64,000 nt of DNA from an uncultured Clostridia bacterium. GTDB taxonomy: Bacteria > Bacillota > Clostridia > Oscillospirales > Acutalibacteraceae. The stretch is from positions 1 through 64,000 of the forward strand of contig CALEII010000003.1 of the NCBI GenBank assembly GCA_937876205.1, written 5' to 3'. The stretch's first letter is position 1; each line of letters starts with the position of its first letter. The position numbers and the translations under genes were made by a program. A model generated the notes under the pieces. That model ran no database searches, had not been told where the DNA came from, and was given only the letters and a program-made list of their open reading frames with translations. Below are positions 1 through 9,314 of the stretch, piece by piece.

Positions 1-1093
1 GGTTGTAGCACTGGGTGATCAGCTCCGTCATCTGGCTGACGGTGTTGTCCCGGCCCTCGGGCATATGCTGGGAGATGTAGGGGATCTCCGCCCAGATGAC
101 CAGACCGCGCTCGTCGCACAGGTCGTAGAAATACTGGTCGTGCTGATAGTGCGCAAGACGTATTGTGGTGGCGCCCATCTCATAAATAAGCTCAATATCT
201 TCCTTGTGGTCCTCAGGTGAGAGAGCGTTGCCCTTCTGCCAGCGGTCCTGGTGGCGCGAAACACCGCGGAGCGGATATTCTTCACCGTTAAGGATAAAGC
301 CGTTGTCGGGGTCAATCTTAAAGGTGCGGCAGCCAAAGCGTGTGACAACATTATCAAGCACAGCGCCGTCTTTGACCAGCTCAGCCTTTGCGGTATAAAG
401 GTATGGGTTGCGGCGGCCGTGCCAGAGATTAACATCAGCAATGTCGAGAGTAACCTTTGTGTCGTTGGTGGTGCATTCTGCAACAGCCTTGCCGTCCTTG
501 TCCTCAATTACGTAATGGATGTCCTGACCGATTTTGCCGTTTGTTACAAAAACCTCAACCGTGACCTTTGCATCCTTACCTGCAATTTCGGGTGTAACGG
601 CAATGCCGGGGCCGCCATAGTATTCAAGACAGAAGTGTGATTCGTTAACGCAAATAATGTTAACGTCTCTGTAAAGACCACCGTAGAAGGTAAAGTCGGC
701 CATCTGCGGATAAACGCGGTCGTTAGCCGAGTTATCAACGGTGATTACAAGCAGGTTAGTAAACTGAAGTGCATCGGTAATGTCAACACGCCAGGTCGAA
801 TAACCACCATCGTGCGAGGCAAGCTCCTTACCGTTGAGATAAAGTGTTGCCGAAGAGTTAGCACCCTTGATTTCTACGAAATAACGGTCGCTCTCGGGCA
901 AATCGGTCTTGTCAAAGGCCTTTGCATAGTATGCGGTGCCGCGGAAATAATCGTTGTCACCGTCCTGTCCGTCAATGGCATTAAAGCAGTGTGGAAGATT
1001 GACAAAATTCCAGTCCTTCGGCATCGTGGCGGGAATTTCGGTTGCCTGCTTTGTGAACGCCCATTTGTTGTTAAAATTAATAACAGTTCTCAT
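1..1093 (-). CDS. Glycoside hydrolase family 2 (beta-galactosidase/beta-glucuronidase type), N-terminal part
   Basis: The minus strand reads open from an ATG at 1093 to the window edge, giving about 364 residues, so the C-terminal half is missing. The start MRTVINFNNKW is followed by a jelly-roll sugar-binding domain (FRGTAYYAK, NSSATLYLNGKEL, FTFYGGLYRDV), an immunoglobulin-like domain, and the beginning of the TIM barrel (NGEEYPLRGVSRHQDRW, then TIRLAHYQH and VIWAEIPY). This order is that of small GH2 enzymes acting on beta-galactosides or beta-glucuronides. The catalytic acid/base and nucleophile glutamates lie outside the window, so substrate cannot be assigned. An in-frame ATG at 1102 is an alternative start; 1093 is preferred because GGATGG sits upstream at good spacing. 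The gene follows a GPH symporter, which probably imports the substrate, but a terminator-like hairpin lies between them. GC is highest near the window edge. Confidence 0.85.
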   Translation of the reverse strand, partial: MRTVINFNNKWAFTKQATEIPATMPKDWNFVNLPHCFNAIDGQDGDNDYFRGTAYYAKAFDKTDLPESDRYFVEIKGANSSATLYLNGKELASHDGGYSTWRVDITDALQFTNLLVITVDNSANDRVYPQMADFTFYGGLYRDVNIICVNESHFCLEYYGGPGIAVTPEIAGKDAKVTVEVFVTNGKIGQDIHYVIEDKDGKAVAECTTNDTKVTLDIADVNLWHGRRNPYLYTAKAELVKDGAVLDNVVTRFGCRTFKIDPDNGFILNGEEYPLRGVSRHQDRWQKGNALSPEDHKEDIELIYEMGATTIRLAHYQHDQYFYDLCDERGLVIWAEIPYISQHMPEGRDNTVSQMTELITQCYN

Positions 1094-1117
1094 CGTTTCC
1101 ATCCTTTTTTAAAAAAT

Positions 1118-1149
1118 AAGTGTCCGACAGCATCAGCAATCGGACACTT
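1118..1149 (-). terminator. Intrinsic terminator/attenuator between symporter and GH2 gene
   Basis: A perfect 10-bp stem (AAGTGTCCGA at 1118-1127 and its complement at 1140-1149) with a 12-nt loop is followed on the minus strand by ATTTTTT. It lies immediately after the symporter stop and about 25 bases before the GH2 start, so it should reduce transcription from the symporter into the GH2 gene. Confidence 0.7.
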
Positions 1150-1154
1150 TAAAA

Positions 1155-2609
1155 TTAAGCTAAATTTTCTGTGATTGCTGCGTCGTTTTTAGCTGTGCTT
1201 TCATCACGGCCGAGTTCGGTGTTCATCTTTGCAAGAGTCTTCTTGTCGAGGTTGTAAATAAGGCCGAGACCTATAAACTGAAGTATTGCAGAGAACATAT
1301 AGGTTGCTGCAACAATATATCTCATATTAACGGCAACCTGCCAAGCCTGGTTACCCTCATCTGCGCCAACATATCCAAAAGCAACCATTATGATGAGTAC
1401 GAGTGAGGGACCAATGCCCTGTGCGAGCTTGCGGAAGAAGGAATGCAGAGAATAAACAGTGCCTTCCTCACGCTTGCCGGTTTTCCATTCGTTATAGTCA
1501 ATAGCGTCGCCCATCATAGCCCAGGAAACTGTGGAGTAAATACCAAGACCCAACGAGAAGATAAGCTGACAAACAATGTAAATAACAAGGTCAAGGTTTG
1601 TGTTCTTAGGCATTACAACGAAGAGTCCCAGACCTGCAACCATAGATACGATAGAGCCAAATGTTGCGAGCTCCTTTTTACCGAAACGGGCAACAGCCTT
1701 ACGTGCAAGGGGAGTAAATACAACAATCGGAATCATAGCGAAAAGCTGAACAATACCGGAAATTTTTACGTTGTTGTAGTAAGACTGGAAAATAACCGTA
1801 ACAGCGGTGGCAGCACCCTGCATACCGATAAACATACCCATAGCCGCAACGGTTGCGCCAACTGCGGGACGGTTCTTCATAAAGTTACCCATAGCCTTGA
1901 AGACATTGAATTTCTGCTTCTTTTCGCTGATTGTAACAGAATTCTCTTCAACACGGATAGTTGTTGTCTTAAGCATAAAGATGAAGCAAAGAAGACCGAC
2001 AATACCCATTATGATAGCTGCGATGAATACAACTTCACCCTTAAGGTTTTCACTTGCATCGTAGCAGATCATAGGAAGAACAACCATAGGAATAACATTA
2101 CCTACCATGGAGCCGATTGAACGCCATGTTGAAAGCTGAGCTCTTTCTGAACCGACTGTTGTGATAACAGACATCATTGAGCCGTAAGGAACGTTTGCGA
2201 TGGTGTAGAAAGCATCCCAGAGAACATAGCCGAGAACGAACAGAATGCATCTCATAGCTTTGGGAGCGTTGGGAAGAGGAAGGAAGAAGAAAAGACCTGA
2301 GAAGAGAAGACCTAATGCACCGATGAATATGTAGGTCTTGAACTTGCCTCTCTTGTATTTTCTCTTATCTGCGTCAAACAATGAGCCGAGCAGGGGGTCA
2401 TTGATAGCATCCCATACCTGAACGATCATCAGAAGAAACGCATACATTTCTTCACCCAGAGCCATATACTGAGTCCAGAAAATTGCCATAATGGAGCTCT
2501 TGAGAGCAAAGCTCATATTACAGCCGAGGTCACCGGCAGCATAAGACACCAGGTCACGCTTGCCGAAAGGAAGTTTGCCGTTTACAAGCTCTTTAGCTTT
2601 TTTAGCCAT
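1155..2609 (-). CDS. GPH-family sugar:cation symporter (MFS)
   Basis: This is a polytopic membrane protein of 484 residues with the usual length and hydrophobic pattern of glycoside-pentoside-hexuronide:cation symporters (MelB/XynB/UidB type). Family-like features are the early KRDLVSYAAGDLGCN segment, the loop WDAINDPLLGSLFD and the late segment GDAIDYNEWKTGKREEG. It should couple sugar or glycoside uptake to Na+ or H+ at the cytoplasmic membrane. A TTG eight codons earlier (2633) is possible, but the ATG at 2609 gives the typical MAKK start. It lies upstream of a GH2 glycosidase on the same strand and is divergent from an AraC regulator, a classical sugar-utilisation arrangement. The substrate is not evident from sequence. 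Confidence 0.85.
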   Translation of the reverse strand: MAKKAKELVNGKLPFGKRDLVSYAAGDLGCNMSFALKSSIMAIFWTQYMALGEEMYAFLLMIVQVWDAINDPLLGSLFDADKRKYKRGKFKTYIFIGALGLLFSGLFFFLPLPNAPKAMRCILFVLGYVLWDAFYTIANVPYGSMMSVITTVGSERAQLSTWRSIGSMVGNVIPMVVLPMICYDASENLKGEVVFIAAIIMGIVGLLCFIFMLKTTTIRVEENSVTISEKKQKFNVFKAMGNFMKNRPAVGATVAAMGMFIGMQGAATAVTVIFQSYYNNVKISGIVQLFAMIPIVVFTPLARKAVARFGKKELATFGSIVSMVAGLGLFVVMPKNTNLDLVIYIVCQLIFSLGLGIYSTVSWAMMGDAIDYNEWKTGKREEGTVYSLHSFFRKLAQGIGPSLVLIIMVAFGYVGADEGNQAWQVAVNMRYIVAATYMFSAILQFIGLGLIYNLDKKTLAKMNTELGRDESTAKNDAAITENLA

Positions 2610-2820
2610 AAAAAATCCACGCTTTCTTTTCAATTTCAGTGCAATCCGTATGACACGGGTTACTCCTGACTATATTGTAATACATTTATAAGCATTTAAG
2701 TTAGTATTTATTTTGTATTTAATAGTATTATTTTTGTACAACATCTTGATTTTCTATAAAAAATATGGAATAATACAATTATTATTGTTTTAATTATACA
2801 AAAAAAAGAGGTCTGTTCCT

Positions 2821-4041
2821 ATGAATTACAACCAAGAGCTTCTGTTTACAATAAAAATACTTAAAAATATGGGACTTGAAACACATATCACAAAAGGAGC
2901 AGAAATCCCTGAAAATATCGACAAAGGTCTGAGAGAATATCTCGGAATAAGTCAGGGGAAAGAAAGAATTTTCAGTCTGATAAATCAGACACTGAAAAAT
3001 AACATAATACATCTTTTTACAGATGAATTTATGTGCAACTATATTATGTTTCTGCTGCCTGATACTGCCGAAACAAAAGTCTTCATATGCGGACCGTATA
3101 TAACAGCTGATTTCACAAAACATCAGCTGTTAGAAAATGCTGAAAAATATGACATATCGCCGCAGTTATTCTCTCAGTTGACAAGGTATTACGGAAACAT
3201 ATCATCTGTGACTGACGAAACAATGCTTATATCTTTATTCAACAGTCTGGGTGAGGTTATGTGGGGAAATATAGACAATTTCTCAACATACAGGCACCAG
3301 AAAAACGCAGAAAACAGCAATATTATAACGCCTCCCGACCATTTTTTTGACACAGCAGATGAATCGTTGCTTACAATCAATATCATAGAATCCCGTTATG
3401 AGGCAGAGAGGCTTATGATGGATGCTGTATCAAAGGGGCAGGCTCATAAAATCACACACATTGTGGGACATGCATCTGACTTTGTATATGAAAAACGAAC
3501 CGATGATGAAGCCCGAAACACAAAAAACTATATGATAGTAATGAATACACTGCTCAGAAAAGCCGTTCAGGAGGGCGGTGTTCCCCCTTACTTTATAGAC
3601 AAGCTTTCATCTGAATATGCAAAAAAAATCGAAAACACTCCTGCAAACAGAATAAGCGAAACGCTTGCACCTGAAATGATTGAGGATTACAGCCGTCTTG
3701 TCAAAGAGCACTCTCTGAGAAATTATTCTGCTGCAGTTCAAAAAGCAATGGCTGTAATTGATTGCGACCTTACGGCAGACCTGAGCCTGAAGGCTATGTC
3801 TGAAACACTTAAGCTGAATGCAAGCTATTTCTCAGCTCTGTTCAAAAAAGAAACAGGAAAAACATATACCGATTATCTCAACACTCAAAGAATTGAAAAC
3901 GCAAAAAAACTGCTTGTATCCACTTCACTTCAGATACAAACAGTTGCTCAGCATTGCGGAATTCTTGATGTGAACTACTTCACAAAGCTTTTCAAAAAAT
4001 ATACCGGCACCACTCCGGGAAAGTTCAGAGAAAAACAATGA
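2821..4041 (+). CDS. AraC-family transcriptional regulator
   Basis: The protein has 406 residues. The C-terminal ~100 residues are a double helix-turn-helix of AraC/XylS type: LSLKAMSETLKLNASYFSAL, then FKKETGKTYTDYLNTQRIE, then the second HTH with CGILDVNYFTKLFKKYTGTT and the terminal PGKFREKQ. The roughly 290-residue N-terminal part is a variable sensor region without membrane segments or a receiver domain. The start is supported by AGAGG ahead of the ATG at 2821. It is divergent from the GPH symporter, with about 190 AT-rich bases between them, so it most likely senses a sugar and activates the symporter/GH2 genes. That target assignment is inference from position. Confidence 0.85.
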   Translation: MNYNQELLFTIKILKNMGLETHITKGAEIPENIDKGLREYLGISQGKERIFSLINQTLKNNIIHLFTDEFMCNYIMFLLPDTAETKVFICGPYITADFTKHQLLENAEKYDISPQLFSQLTRYYGNISSVTDETMLISLFNSLGEVMWGNIDNFSTYRHQKNAENSNIITPPDHFFDTADESLLTINIIESRYEAERLMMDAVSKGQAHKITHIVGHASDFVYEKRTDDEARNTKNYMIVMNTLLRKAVQEGGVPPYFIDKLSSEYAKKIENTPANRISETLAPEMIEDYSRLVKEHSLRNYSAAVQKAMAVIDCDLTADLSLKAMSETLKLNASYFSALFKKETGKTYTDYLNTQRIENAKKLLVSTSLQIQTVAQHCGILDVNYFTKLFKKYTGTTPGKFREKQ

Positions 4042-4065
4042 TTTATCGTTTCAATAAATTATTGT

Positions 4066-4989
4066 TTACGGCAGTATATTCCCTGCACTCATATAAATAC
4101 CGTACCAATCGTCACGGTCAAGAACTATTTCAGAAGCCTTCAGGCATTCAAGCATTCTTTCTTTTTTAAGAGTGCCTGTTATGGGCTGCATTTTTGCAGG
4201 ATGTGACAAAATCCACGCCATAACTATGGTTGTTTTTGAAACACCGAACTTTTCTGCAACTTCACTGAGCTTTTTATTGAGCTCGGGGTAATCGGGATTA
4301 TCAATAAATGTACCCGCCGCAAAGCCGTGCTGGAACGGAGACCACGCCTGAATTGTAATCTTATTCATACGGCAATATTCGATTATTCCGCTGCCTCTTT
4401 CAACTGCAGAGTCGTTGAACATATTAACATTCAGTCCCGACTGCACCATGGGACAGTGAGCAATACTGAACTGCATCTGATTTGAAACAAGAGGAACATT
4501 GAGATTCTGTCTCAGATACTCCATCTGCCATATATTTTCGTTTGAAACACCGAAGTTGCGGACTTTACCGTTTGATTTAAGTATATCAAAAGCCTCACAG
4601 ATTTCCTCAGGTTCCATCATCGTGTCGGGTCTGTGGAGCAGAAGCACATCAAGATAGTCTGTGTTGAGTCGGCTGAGACTGCCGTCAACACTTTCAAGAA
4701 TGTGTTTTTTTGAGAAATCAAAACGTTTGCCCGGAACAATACCGCACTTTGACTGAATGAACATCTTTTCACGCAGAGTGTCATTCATTCCTATAGCTTC
4801 AGAGAAAACCTTCTCAGCCTCTCCCCTGCCGTAAATGTCGGCGTGGTCAAAGAAGTTTGCACCGTTCTCCATAGCGGTTCTTATGAAGTCCTCTGCTGTT
4901 TTAAGGTCTGTATTTCTGTTAAGACGCCAGAAGCCGACAGCGATATTGGGAACCTCAAGTCCCGAAACGCCGAGATTTATTCTTTTCAT
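4066..4989 (-). CDS. Aldo/keto reductase
   Basis: This 307-residue protein is an NAD(P)H-dependent (beta/alpha)8 aldo/keto reductase resembling the YdhF-like branch. The catalytic tetrad regions are visible: the Asp and Tyr in FDHADIYGRGEAE, the Lys in FIQSKCGI and the His in LLLHRPD. The cofactor-binding C-terminal part contains AWSPFQHG and PITGT. The start at 4989 has GAGGAG upstream. It is the last gene of an operon behind a secreted lipase-like protein, with an 11-base gap. Substrate is unknown, and there is no obvious functional link to the secreted proteins upstream. Confidence 0.85.
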   Translation of the reverse strand: MKRINLGVSGLEVPNIAVGFWRLNRNTDLKTAEDFIRTAMENGANFFDHADIYGRGEAEKVFSEAIGMNDTLREKMFIQSKCGIVPGKRFDFSKKHILESVDGSLSRLNTDYLDVLLLHRPDTMMEPEEICEAFDILKSNGKVRNFGVSNENIWQMEYLRQNLNVPLVSNQMQFSIAHCPMVQSGLNVNMFNDSAVERGSGIIEYCRMNKITIQAWSPFQHGFAAGTFIDNPDYPELNKKLSEVAEKFGVSKTTIVMAWILSHPAKMQPITGTLKKERMLECLKASEIVLDRDDWYGIYMSAGNILP

Positions 4990-5000
4990 TCATACTCTCC

Positions 5001-6905
5001 TCAGATAAAAATTTTGAATATTTCACACATAATTTTTGCAAATTTCAATATAAGTCTGTTGAGCATATCAACAAGCTCAGCAAAGGGCGAAGATGCCATT
5101 TCTTCCGTAACAAATCTGTAATCGGCAGTAAAATCTGCATCAACAAACGGATTTGCGCTGTCATACGGCACGGCATCTCCGTTCATTACGGTAAAATCAA
5201 ATGTTCTGGAGCCCACGGGAGTAATGCTGCCGTAAGAAATCCAATATACGGTAACCGCAGCTCTGACAAGGCTCACATCGGGAATATTACCCGTAAAGCT
5301 TATCTTTATACTCTGCCCCGGCTTTATTGTTTTTACGTCAAACTTTTCAAACTCAATATCAAGCCCTTCCACCTCAATGCCGTAAACATCAACTGTATTT
5401 GCGGCAGAAGTGTTTGTGATAACAATAGAACTGTCAGCACCACTGACATAGCCCTGAGCACTCATATCGAACTCAGCATAAACGGCATCTGAACTGTTTG
5501 TGTGTGCGTGGAACTGCGGAAAATCAGCATTATCGTGAACACTTGTCATTGACTGTGAGCCTATAAGCTGAGTATACATAAGCTCTCTTGTGTAATTATC
5601 CCAGTATTCCATTCCGTGGAAAAGTCCGTCAACAAACCAAGTGTTTTCGGGAAGCCAACAACAGGAAGCATCAATTTCCATTGAAGGTGAAAGATGATTG
5701 TGAGATTTGTTACTGCACACAGTATCGATTGTACGGTATCCGTCTGCAAATCTATTGCCAAAGGGAGCGCAAAGTGCACCACAGGTATCCTCGGTTCTGA
5801 TTATACCGTCAGAATTTTCCTGAAGTCCGGTAACAGCACCGATGCCTGAGCCGGTTATAACTGAAATATTTGCACCTGCATCCTGAGCTTTTTTCAGATT
5901 TTCAGCGTAATTTGCCATAATATTATTATGGAACCAAGTTGTTTTTTCAATGAGCAAAGCACTGTCTTCAGCATCAAGAAGCTTTATCGTCTCATCGAAA
6001 TAATCAAGAGGAATAAAGTCCCAGATACTGCCCCAATATCCCAGAACCTCAAGAACATAAGGCACAAACTCTGCGAGCAGATTGTCAAGGAAGCCGAGTT
6101 TTTCAGCCTCAACAAGCCAATGAAAATCTGTTTCCTGACGTGTTCCGAACTCTATAAAGCGAAGAAGAGTTTTTTCGTCAAGATGAACGTTATTTGTAAC
6201 AATATCATACGCAAGAGCAGCTCCGCCCATTGCAGGCATAAACATAACACAGTTGTTTACGTGCTGTTTATCACCGAACATACTCAGATATGCACCTGTG
6301 ACCTGACCGCCGTGGCTTATGGCAAGAATATTGACCTTTTCACAGCCCGTGGTTGTGACGATATCAGTTATGAGTCTGTCGAGTGCAGCGGCACATTCAG
6401 CGGCACCAAATCTGAAATCACAGTGAAAATTGTATATGTCTTCTTCTGATATATACTGTGTAAGTTCACCGATTATATTCGTCTCTGTTTTAAGGTCTTC
6501 CGAAAGATTTGACCATCTGTTACCCTCTGCTGTGTTAGGCAGAATTACACTGATATCATACTTGCTTGTGCCGTCGGGATTACATTTTATCCCCTCGGTA
6601 AGCTCAATAAATCGCTCACCGACAGTGTCAGCAACAATGGAATAGTTTCCCACTGTTATACCGCCCAGACCTGCAACGAGCGTTGCGGCTTCTTCAAGAA
6701 CCATCTGTCCCACACGCCCGAAATCAAGCCCCCATACACGGGAAACATTTCCGTTTTCATCAGTCATTTCAAGCTGTCCTGAGCTGTAGCCGGGGACAAG
6801 AACGACGGGATAAGCGTTAACATTTCCGTCTTTGTATGCAGAAGCCGGAATAAGACAGAAAACAATAAGAATAACACTGAGTATAACAGATACAGTTTTT
6901 TTCAT
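5001..6905 (-). CDS. Secreted alpha/beta hydrolase, lipase/LCAT-like
   Basis: The 634-residue protein starts with a Sec signal peptide (MKKTVSVILSVILIVFCLIP, cleavage near ASA). The segment PVVLVPGY at residues 33-40 is the oxyanion-region motif of LCAT/lipase-type hydrolases. The nucleophile elbow is AISHGG, with Ser197 in an A-x-S-x-G variant of the usual G-x-S-x-G. A large lid-like insertion and a beta-rich C-terminal domain (residues about 500-600) follow. The chain ends in a 27-residue amphipathic tail rich in Leu, Ile, Phe and Lys. An ATG 11 codons upstream exists, but the start at 6905 has AAAGG and begins the signal peptide. It should act outside the cell on lipids or esters; the substrate is unknown. 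Confidence 0.7.
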   Translation of the reverse strand: MKKTVSVILSVILIVFCLIPASAYKDGNVNAYPVVLVPGYSSGQLEMTDENGNVSRVWGLDFGRVGQMVLEEAATLVAGLGGITVGNYSIVADTVGERFIELTEGIKCNPDGTSKYDISVILPNTAEGNRWSNLSEDLKTETNIIGELTQYISEEDIYNFHCDFRFGAAECAAALDRLITDIVTTTGCEKVNILAISHGGQVTGAYLSMFGDKQHVNNCVMFMPAMGGAALAYDIVTNNVHLDEKTLLRFIEFGTRQETDFHWLVEAEKLGFLDNLLAEFVPYVLEVLGYWGSIWDFIPLDYFDETIKLLDAEDSALLIEKTTWFHNNIMANYAENLKKAQDAGANISVITGSGIGAVTGLQENSDGIIRTEDTCGALCAPFGNRFADGYRTIDTVCSNKSHNHLSPSMEIDASCCWLPENTWFVDGLFHGMEYWDNYTRELMYTQLIGSQSMTSVHDNADFPQFHAHTNSSDAVYAEFDMSAQGYVSGADSSIVITNTSAANTVDVYGIEVEGLDIEFEKFDVKTIKPGQSIKISFTGNIPDVSLVRAAVTVYWISYGSITPVGSRTFDFTVMNGDAVPYDSANPFVDADFTADYRFVTEEMASSPFAELVDMLNRLILKFAKIMCEIFKIFI

Positions 6906-6949
6906 AAGCAATAACCTTTCTTTATACAGATTTTTCAATTAAAATCCAC

Positions 6950-8221
6950 TCAGAAGAAGTAAGATACAAATTCATTGCCTCTCTGCTCGGTGATAACTAT
7001 ACCGCTGTCTGTTTCTGCGGGATTTACAACATTACGGAAGAATTCATCTGAATATGAGGAATAAACGTGACCGTCTTCAAGTGATGCGCTGATACATACG
7101 GGAAAACGCTTTTCTGCATAACCTCTTACAATAAACTTATCTCCAAACACATTGAACATATCTGCCTTTACAAAATTTGCGTAAGCATAATCAAGTGTTG
7201 TTTCAGTACCTTCAACAAGTGCGTAGACAACATTTTTTGTTGTAATATACATATAGTCGCCTGAAACGAGGATATCTTCCCTTGTAACACCGTCAAAAGT
7301 CTTTACAGCCTCTGCTTTATCAGCTGATGTGTCATATTTCATAACAGCAACATTATTATCTGCATCAACTGCAATATACTTAATATCACCGTCAACATAT
7401 TTTGCCCAGTTGCCTATTACATCACGGGCAACTATTATGTTATCAACATTATTACCGCTGCCGCCGCTTCTCAGAAGGTCAACTCTTGTATCCTCCTCGG
7501 CATACTGTCTGCCTGAGAAGAAAAGATGATGCTTTGCAGAGCCGTCAATCACGCAATCGTTAATAAGAGTGTAATCACTTCTCTTTGAGCCGTCGTGACC
7601 GACAGTTCTGTTAGCCTCTGAAAGAAGTCTTGAGCAGGAAGCATCACTATATGCGAAAACAAAAGCCTCTTCATATATTTTTTCATTATTGTAGAAATCA
7701 TCAGCAGTGATATCAACAAGCAGAAGACAGCTTTTTGAGCTTGCTCCCGAATACTCTTTACCGTAATTGGTAAGACGGAAGAAAGCATACGGATAAAGGT
7801 CAAAGCTGCTTGTTTTGCCTGTATAAAGACCGTAGCCTGTGATTACACCGTCTTTTTTAAGGTATGACACGCTTGCAGATACATTCTGTTCGCTCATTTT
7901 GACAGTAACATCATATGTACCGTCTGCTTCAATCTGAGTGAAGGTATTATCTGCAAATGAATAGAACTGAACCTTGCCCTCTTTTGAAACTGTAACAAAA
8001 ACATTGTCTATATCTGTTTTAAGATAAGGCAGAGTATTGGTCCATGTGGCTTTTATGTCTTTAGTATAATCAGCAGTTGCGTATATATTCTCACTTTCTG
8101 TTGTCTGCTCCTCGCCGCCGAGAGGGTTTCCTCCGAGCACACCTGTAAACACAAGCACTGCAAACACGCACACAACAGCAAAAACAGCTATAACTACGGT
8201 AAGTTTCTTTTTATTATCCAT
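6950..8221 (-). CDS. Membrane-anchored extracellular protein, probable beta-propeller, function unknown
   Basis: This 423-residue protein has one N-terminal membrane segment after MDNKKK, then a Thr/Glu linker (GGEEQTTESEN) and a beta-rich ectodomain with recurring short strands (for example DVIGNWAKYVDGDIKYIAVD, YMYITTKNVVYAL, DKFIVRGYAE). The pattern suggests a propeller-like repeat fold such as DUF5050-like domains; I do not recognise a specific family. GGAGGTG upstream fixes the ATG at 8221, although GTG at 8230 is also in frame. It is the first gene of an operon with the lipase-like protein and the aldo/keto reductase, and it has a perfect consensus promoter. Confidence 0.55.
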   Translation of the reverse strand: MDNKKKLTVVIAVFAVVCVFAVLVFTGVLGGNPLGGEEQTTESENIYATADYTKDIKATWTNTLPYLKTDIDNVFVTVSKEGKVQFYSFADNTFTQIEADGTYDVTVKMSEQNVSASVSYLKKDGVITGYGLYTGKTSSFDLYPYAFFRLTNYGKEYSGASSKSCLLLVDITADDFYNNEKIYEEAFVFAYSDASCSRLLSEANRTVGHDGSKRSDYTLINDCVIDGSAKHHLFFSGRQYAEEDTRVDLLRSGGSGNNVDNIIVARDVIGNWAKYVDGDIKYIAVDADNNVAVMKYDTSADKAEAVKTFDGVTREDILVSGDYMYITTKNVVYALVEGTETTLDYAYANFVKADMFNVFGDKFIVRGYAEKRFPVCISASLEDGHVYSSYSDEFFRNVVNPAETDSGIVITEQRGNEFVSYFF

Positions 8222-8251
8222 AACGGACACCTCCGATATTTTATCTGTATA

Positions 8252-8280
8252 ATTATATAACTTTTTAAGTTATCTGTCAA
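8252..8280 (-). promoter_or_regulatory. Consensus promoter with palindrome in the spacer
   Basis: On the minus strand TTGACA (8275-8280) and TATAAT (8252-8257) are separated by exactly 17 bases, and this drives the operon starting at 8221. The spacer region holds a perfect inverted repeat, ATAACTT-TTT-AAGTTAT (8257-8273), which could be an operator. Confidence 0.8.
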
Positions 8281-8346
8281 CAATACAGTCATTTTTAACG
8301 CATTACTTTCTTAATCTTTACATATATTTTATAGATAATTTACCTA

Positions 8347-8376
8347 TTGAGTACATCAGGTGTTGTATGATATTAT
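8347..8376 (+). promoter_or_regulatory. Probable promoter of the GH25 lysozyme gene
   Basis: TTGAGT (8347-8352) and TATTAT (8371-8376) are 18 bases apart, about 36 bases upstream of the ATG. The match is moderate, and overlapping AT-rich alternatives exist. Confidence 0.4.
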
Positions 8377-8412
8377 ATAAAGGGAGTTAAGAAAAACAGA
8401 AAGGAACATAAT

Positions 8413-9279
8413 ATGAGGTTAAACGACAAAAAGCTTATACCCTACTATATTACGGCATTTTTAATGATTCTCGCATCCGTCGGAGCTGTTGTGACAATAG
8501 TTCTGACTTCAGATATATTCCGTGAAGACGAAACCACAACTACAGAGCCGACAACAATATTTATGAACGGCGAAGTCCCCTACTACCCAAATATACCTGC
8601 TGCAGCTTATTCATCAGAAAATTTTGCTTATGATGACGGCAGAATAGTCTATAATGACCCGTCAGTGGGTTACTCAACAGGTGTGGATGTCTCATCCTTT
8701 CAGGGCGACATTGACTGGGAGGCAGTCGCCGAAGACGGAATTGACTTTGCAATAATCAGAGTCGGCTTCAGGGGCTACGGCTCAGCAGGTGAAATACACA
8801 TTGATGATTATGCAAAGAAAAATCTGAAAGAGGCAAATAAAGCAGGTCTGAGCGTTGGCGTATATTTTTATTCACAGGCGATAAGTGTTGATGAAGCAGT
8901 TGAAGAAGCAGACTTTGTGCTGAGCATCATAAAAGACTATGCTATTACGGCACCTGTTGTATTTGACTGGGAAAATGAGCCTGACAAGAATATGCGTACA
9001 GATAATCTTGATGGCAGTGTTCTTACAGACTGTGCAGTGGCATTCTGTGAGAGAATAAGGCAGGCAGGCTATATGCCCGCAGTGTATTTCAATCTTACAG
9101 ATGCCTATAAACGATATAACCTTGACAAAATTCAGGCTTACACACTCTGGTATGCTCAGCATAAAGGTGTTGCACCCGAATTCTATTACACATATAACAT
9201 ATGGCAGTATTCCGACTCAGGCAAGGTCAACGGAATAAAAGGAAACGTTGACCTGAATATTTCATTCAATGCGGGATAA
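8413..9279 (+). CDS. GH25 lysozyme (N-acetylmuramidase), membrane-anchored
   Basis: The protein has 288 residues. An N-terminal membrane anchor (residues 10-32) and a Thr/Glu-rich linker precede a complete GH25 barrel. Family motifs are GVDVSSFQG with the catalytic Asp92, FAIIRVGFRGYG, VGVYFYSQA, FDWENEP with Asp185 and Glu187, and the terminal IWQYSDSG with VDLNISF. It cleaves the MurNAc-GlcNAc beta-1,4 bond in peptidoglycan. Only one catalytic domain is present and there is no choline-binding or SH3 module. The start has GAAAGGA at good spacing. It is a single-gene unit ending in a bidirectional terminator. The lack of holin or phage neighbours argues for a role in the host cell wall rather than a phage endolysin. 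Confidence 0.92.
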   Translation: MRLNDKKLIPYYITAFLMILASVGAVVTIVLTSDIFREDETTTTEPTTIFMNGEVPYYPNIPAAAYSSENFAYDDGRIVYNDPSVGYSTGVDVSSFQGDIDWEAVAEDGIDFAIIRVGFRGYGSAGEIHIDDYAKKNLKEANKAGLSVGVYFYSQAISVDEAVEEADFVLSIIKDYAITAPVVFDWENEPDKNMRTDNLDGSVLTDCAVAFCERIRQAGYMPAVYFNLTDAYKRYNLDKIQAYTLWYAQHKGVAPEFYYTYNIWQYSDSGKVNGIKGNVDLNISFNAG

Positions 9280-9314
9280 AAAACAAAGACAAAAAATTGT
9301 TACTAATATGGAAA

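Noticed and set aside
1443..2120. A 225-codon plus-strand ORF opposite the GPH symporter
   Set aside because: It is antisense to a clear transporter gene, has no ribosome site and no recognisable domain, so it is a shadow frame.
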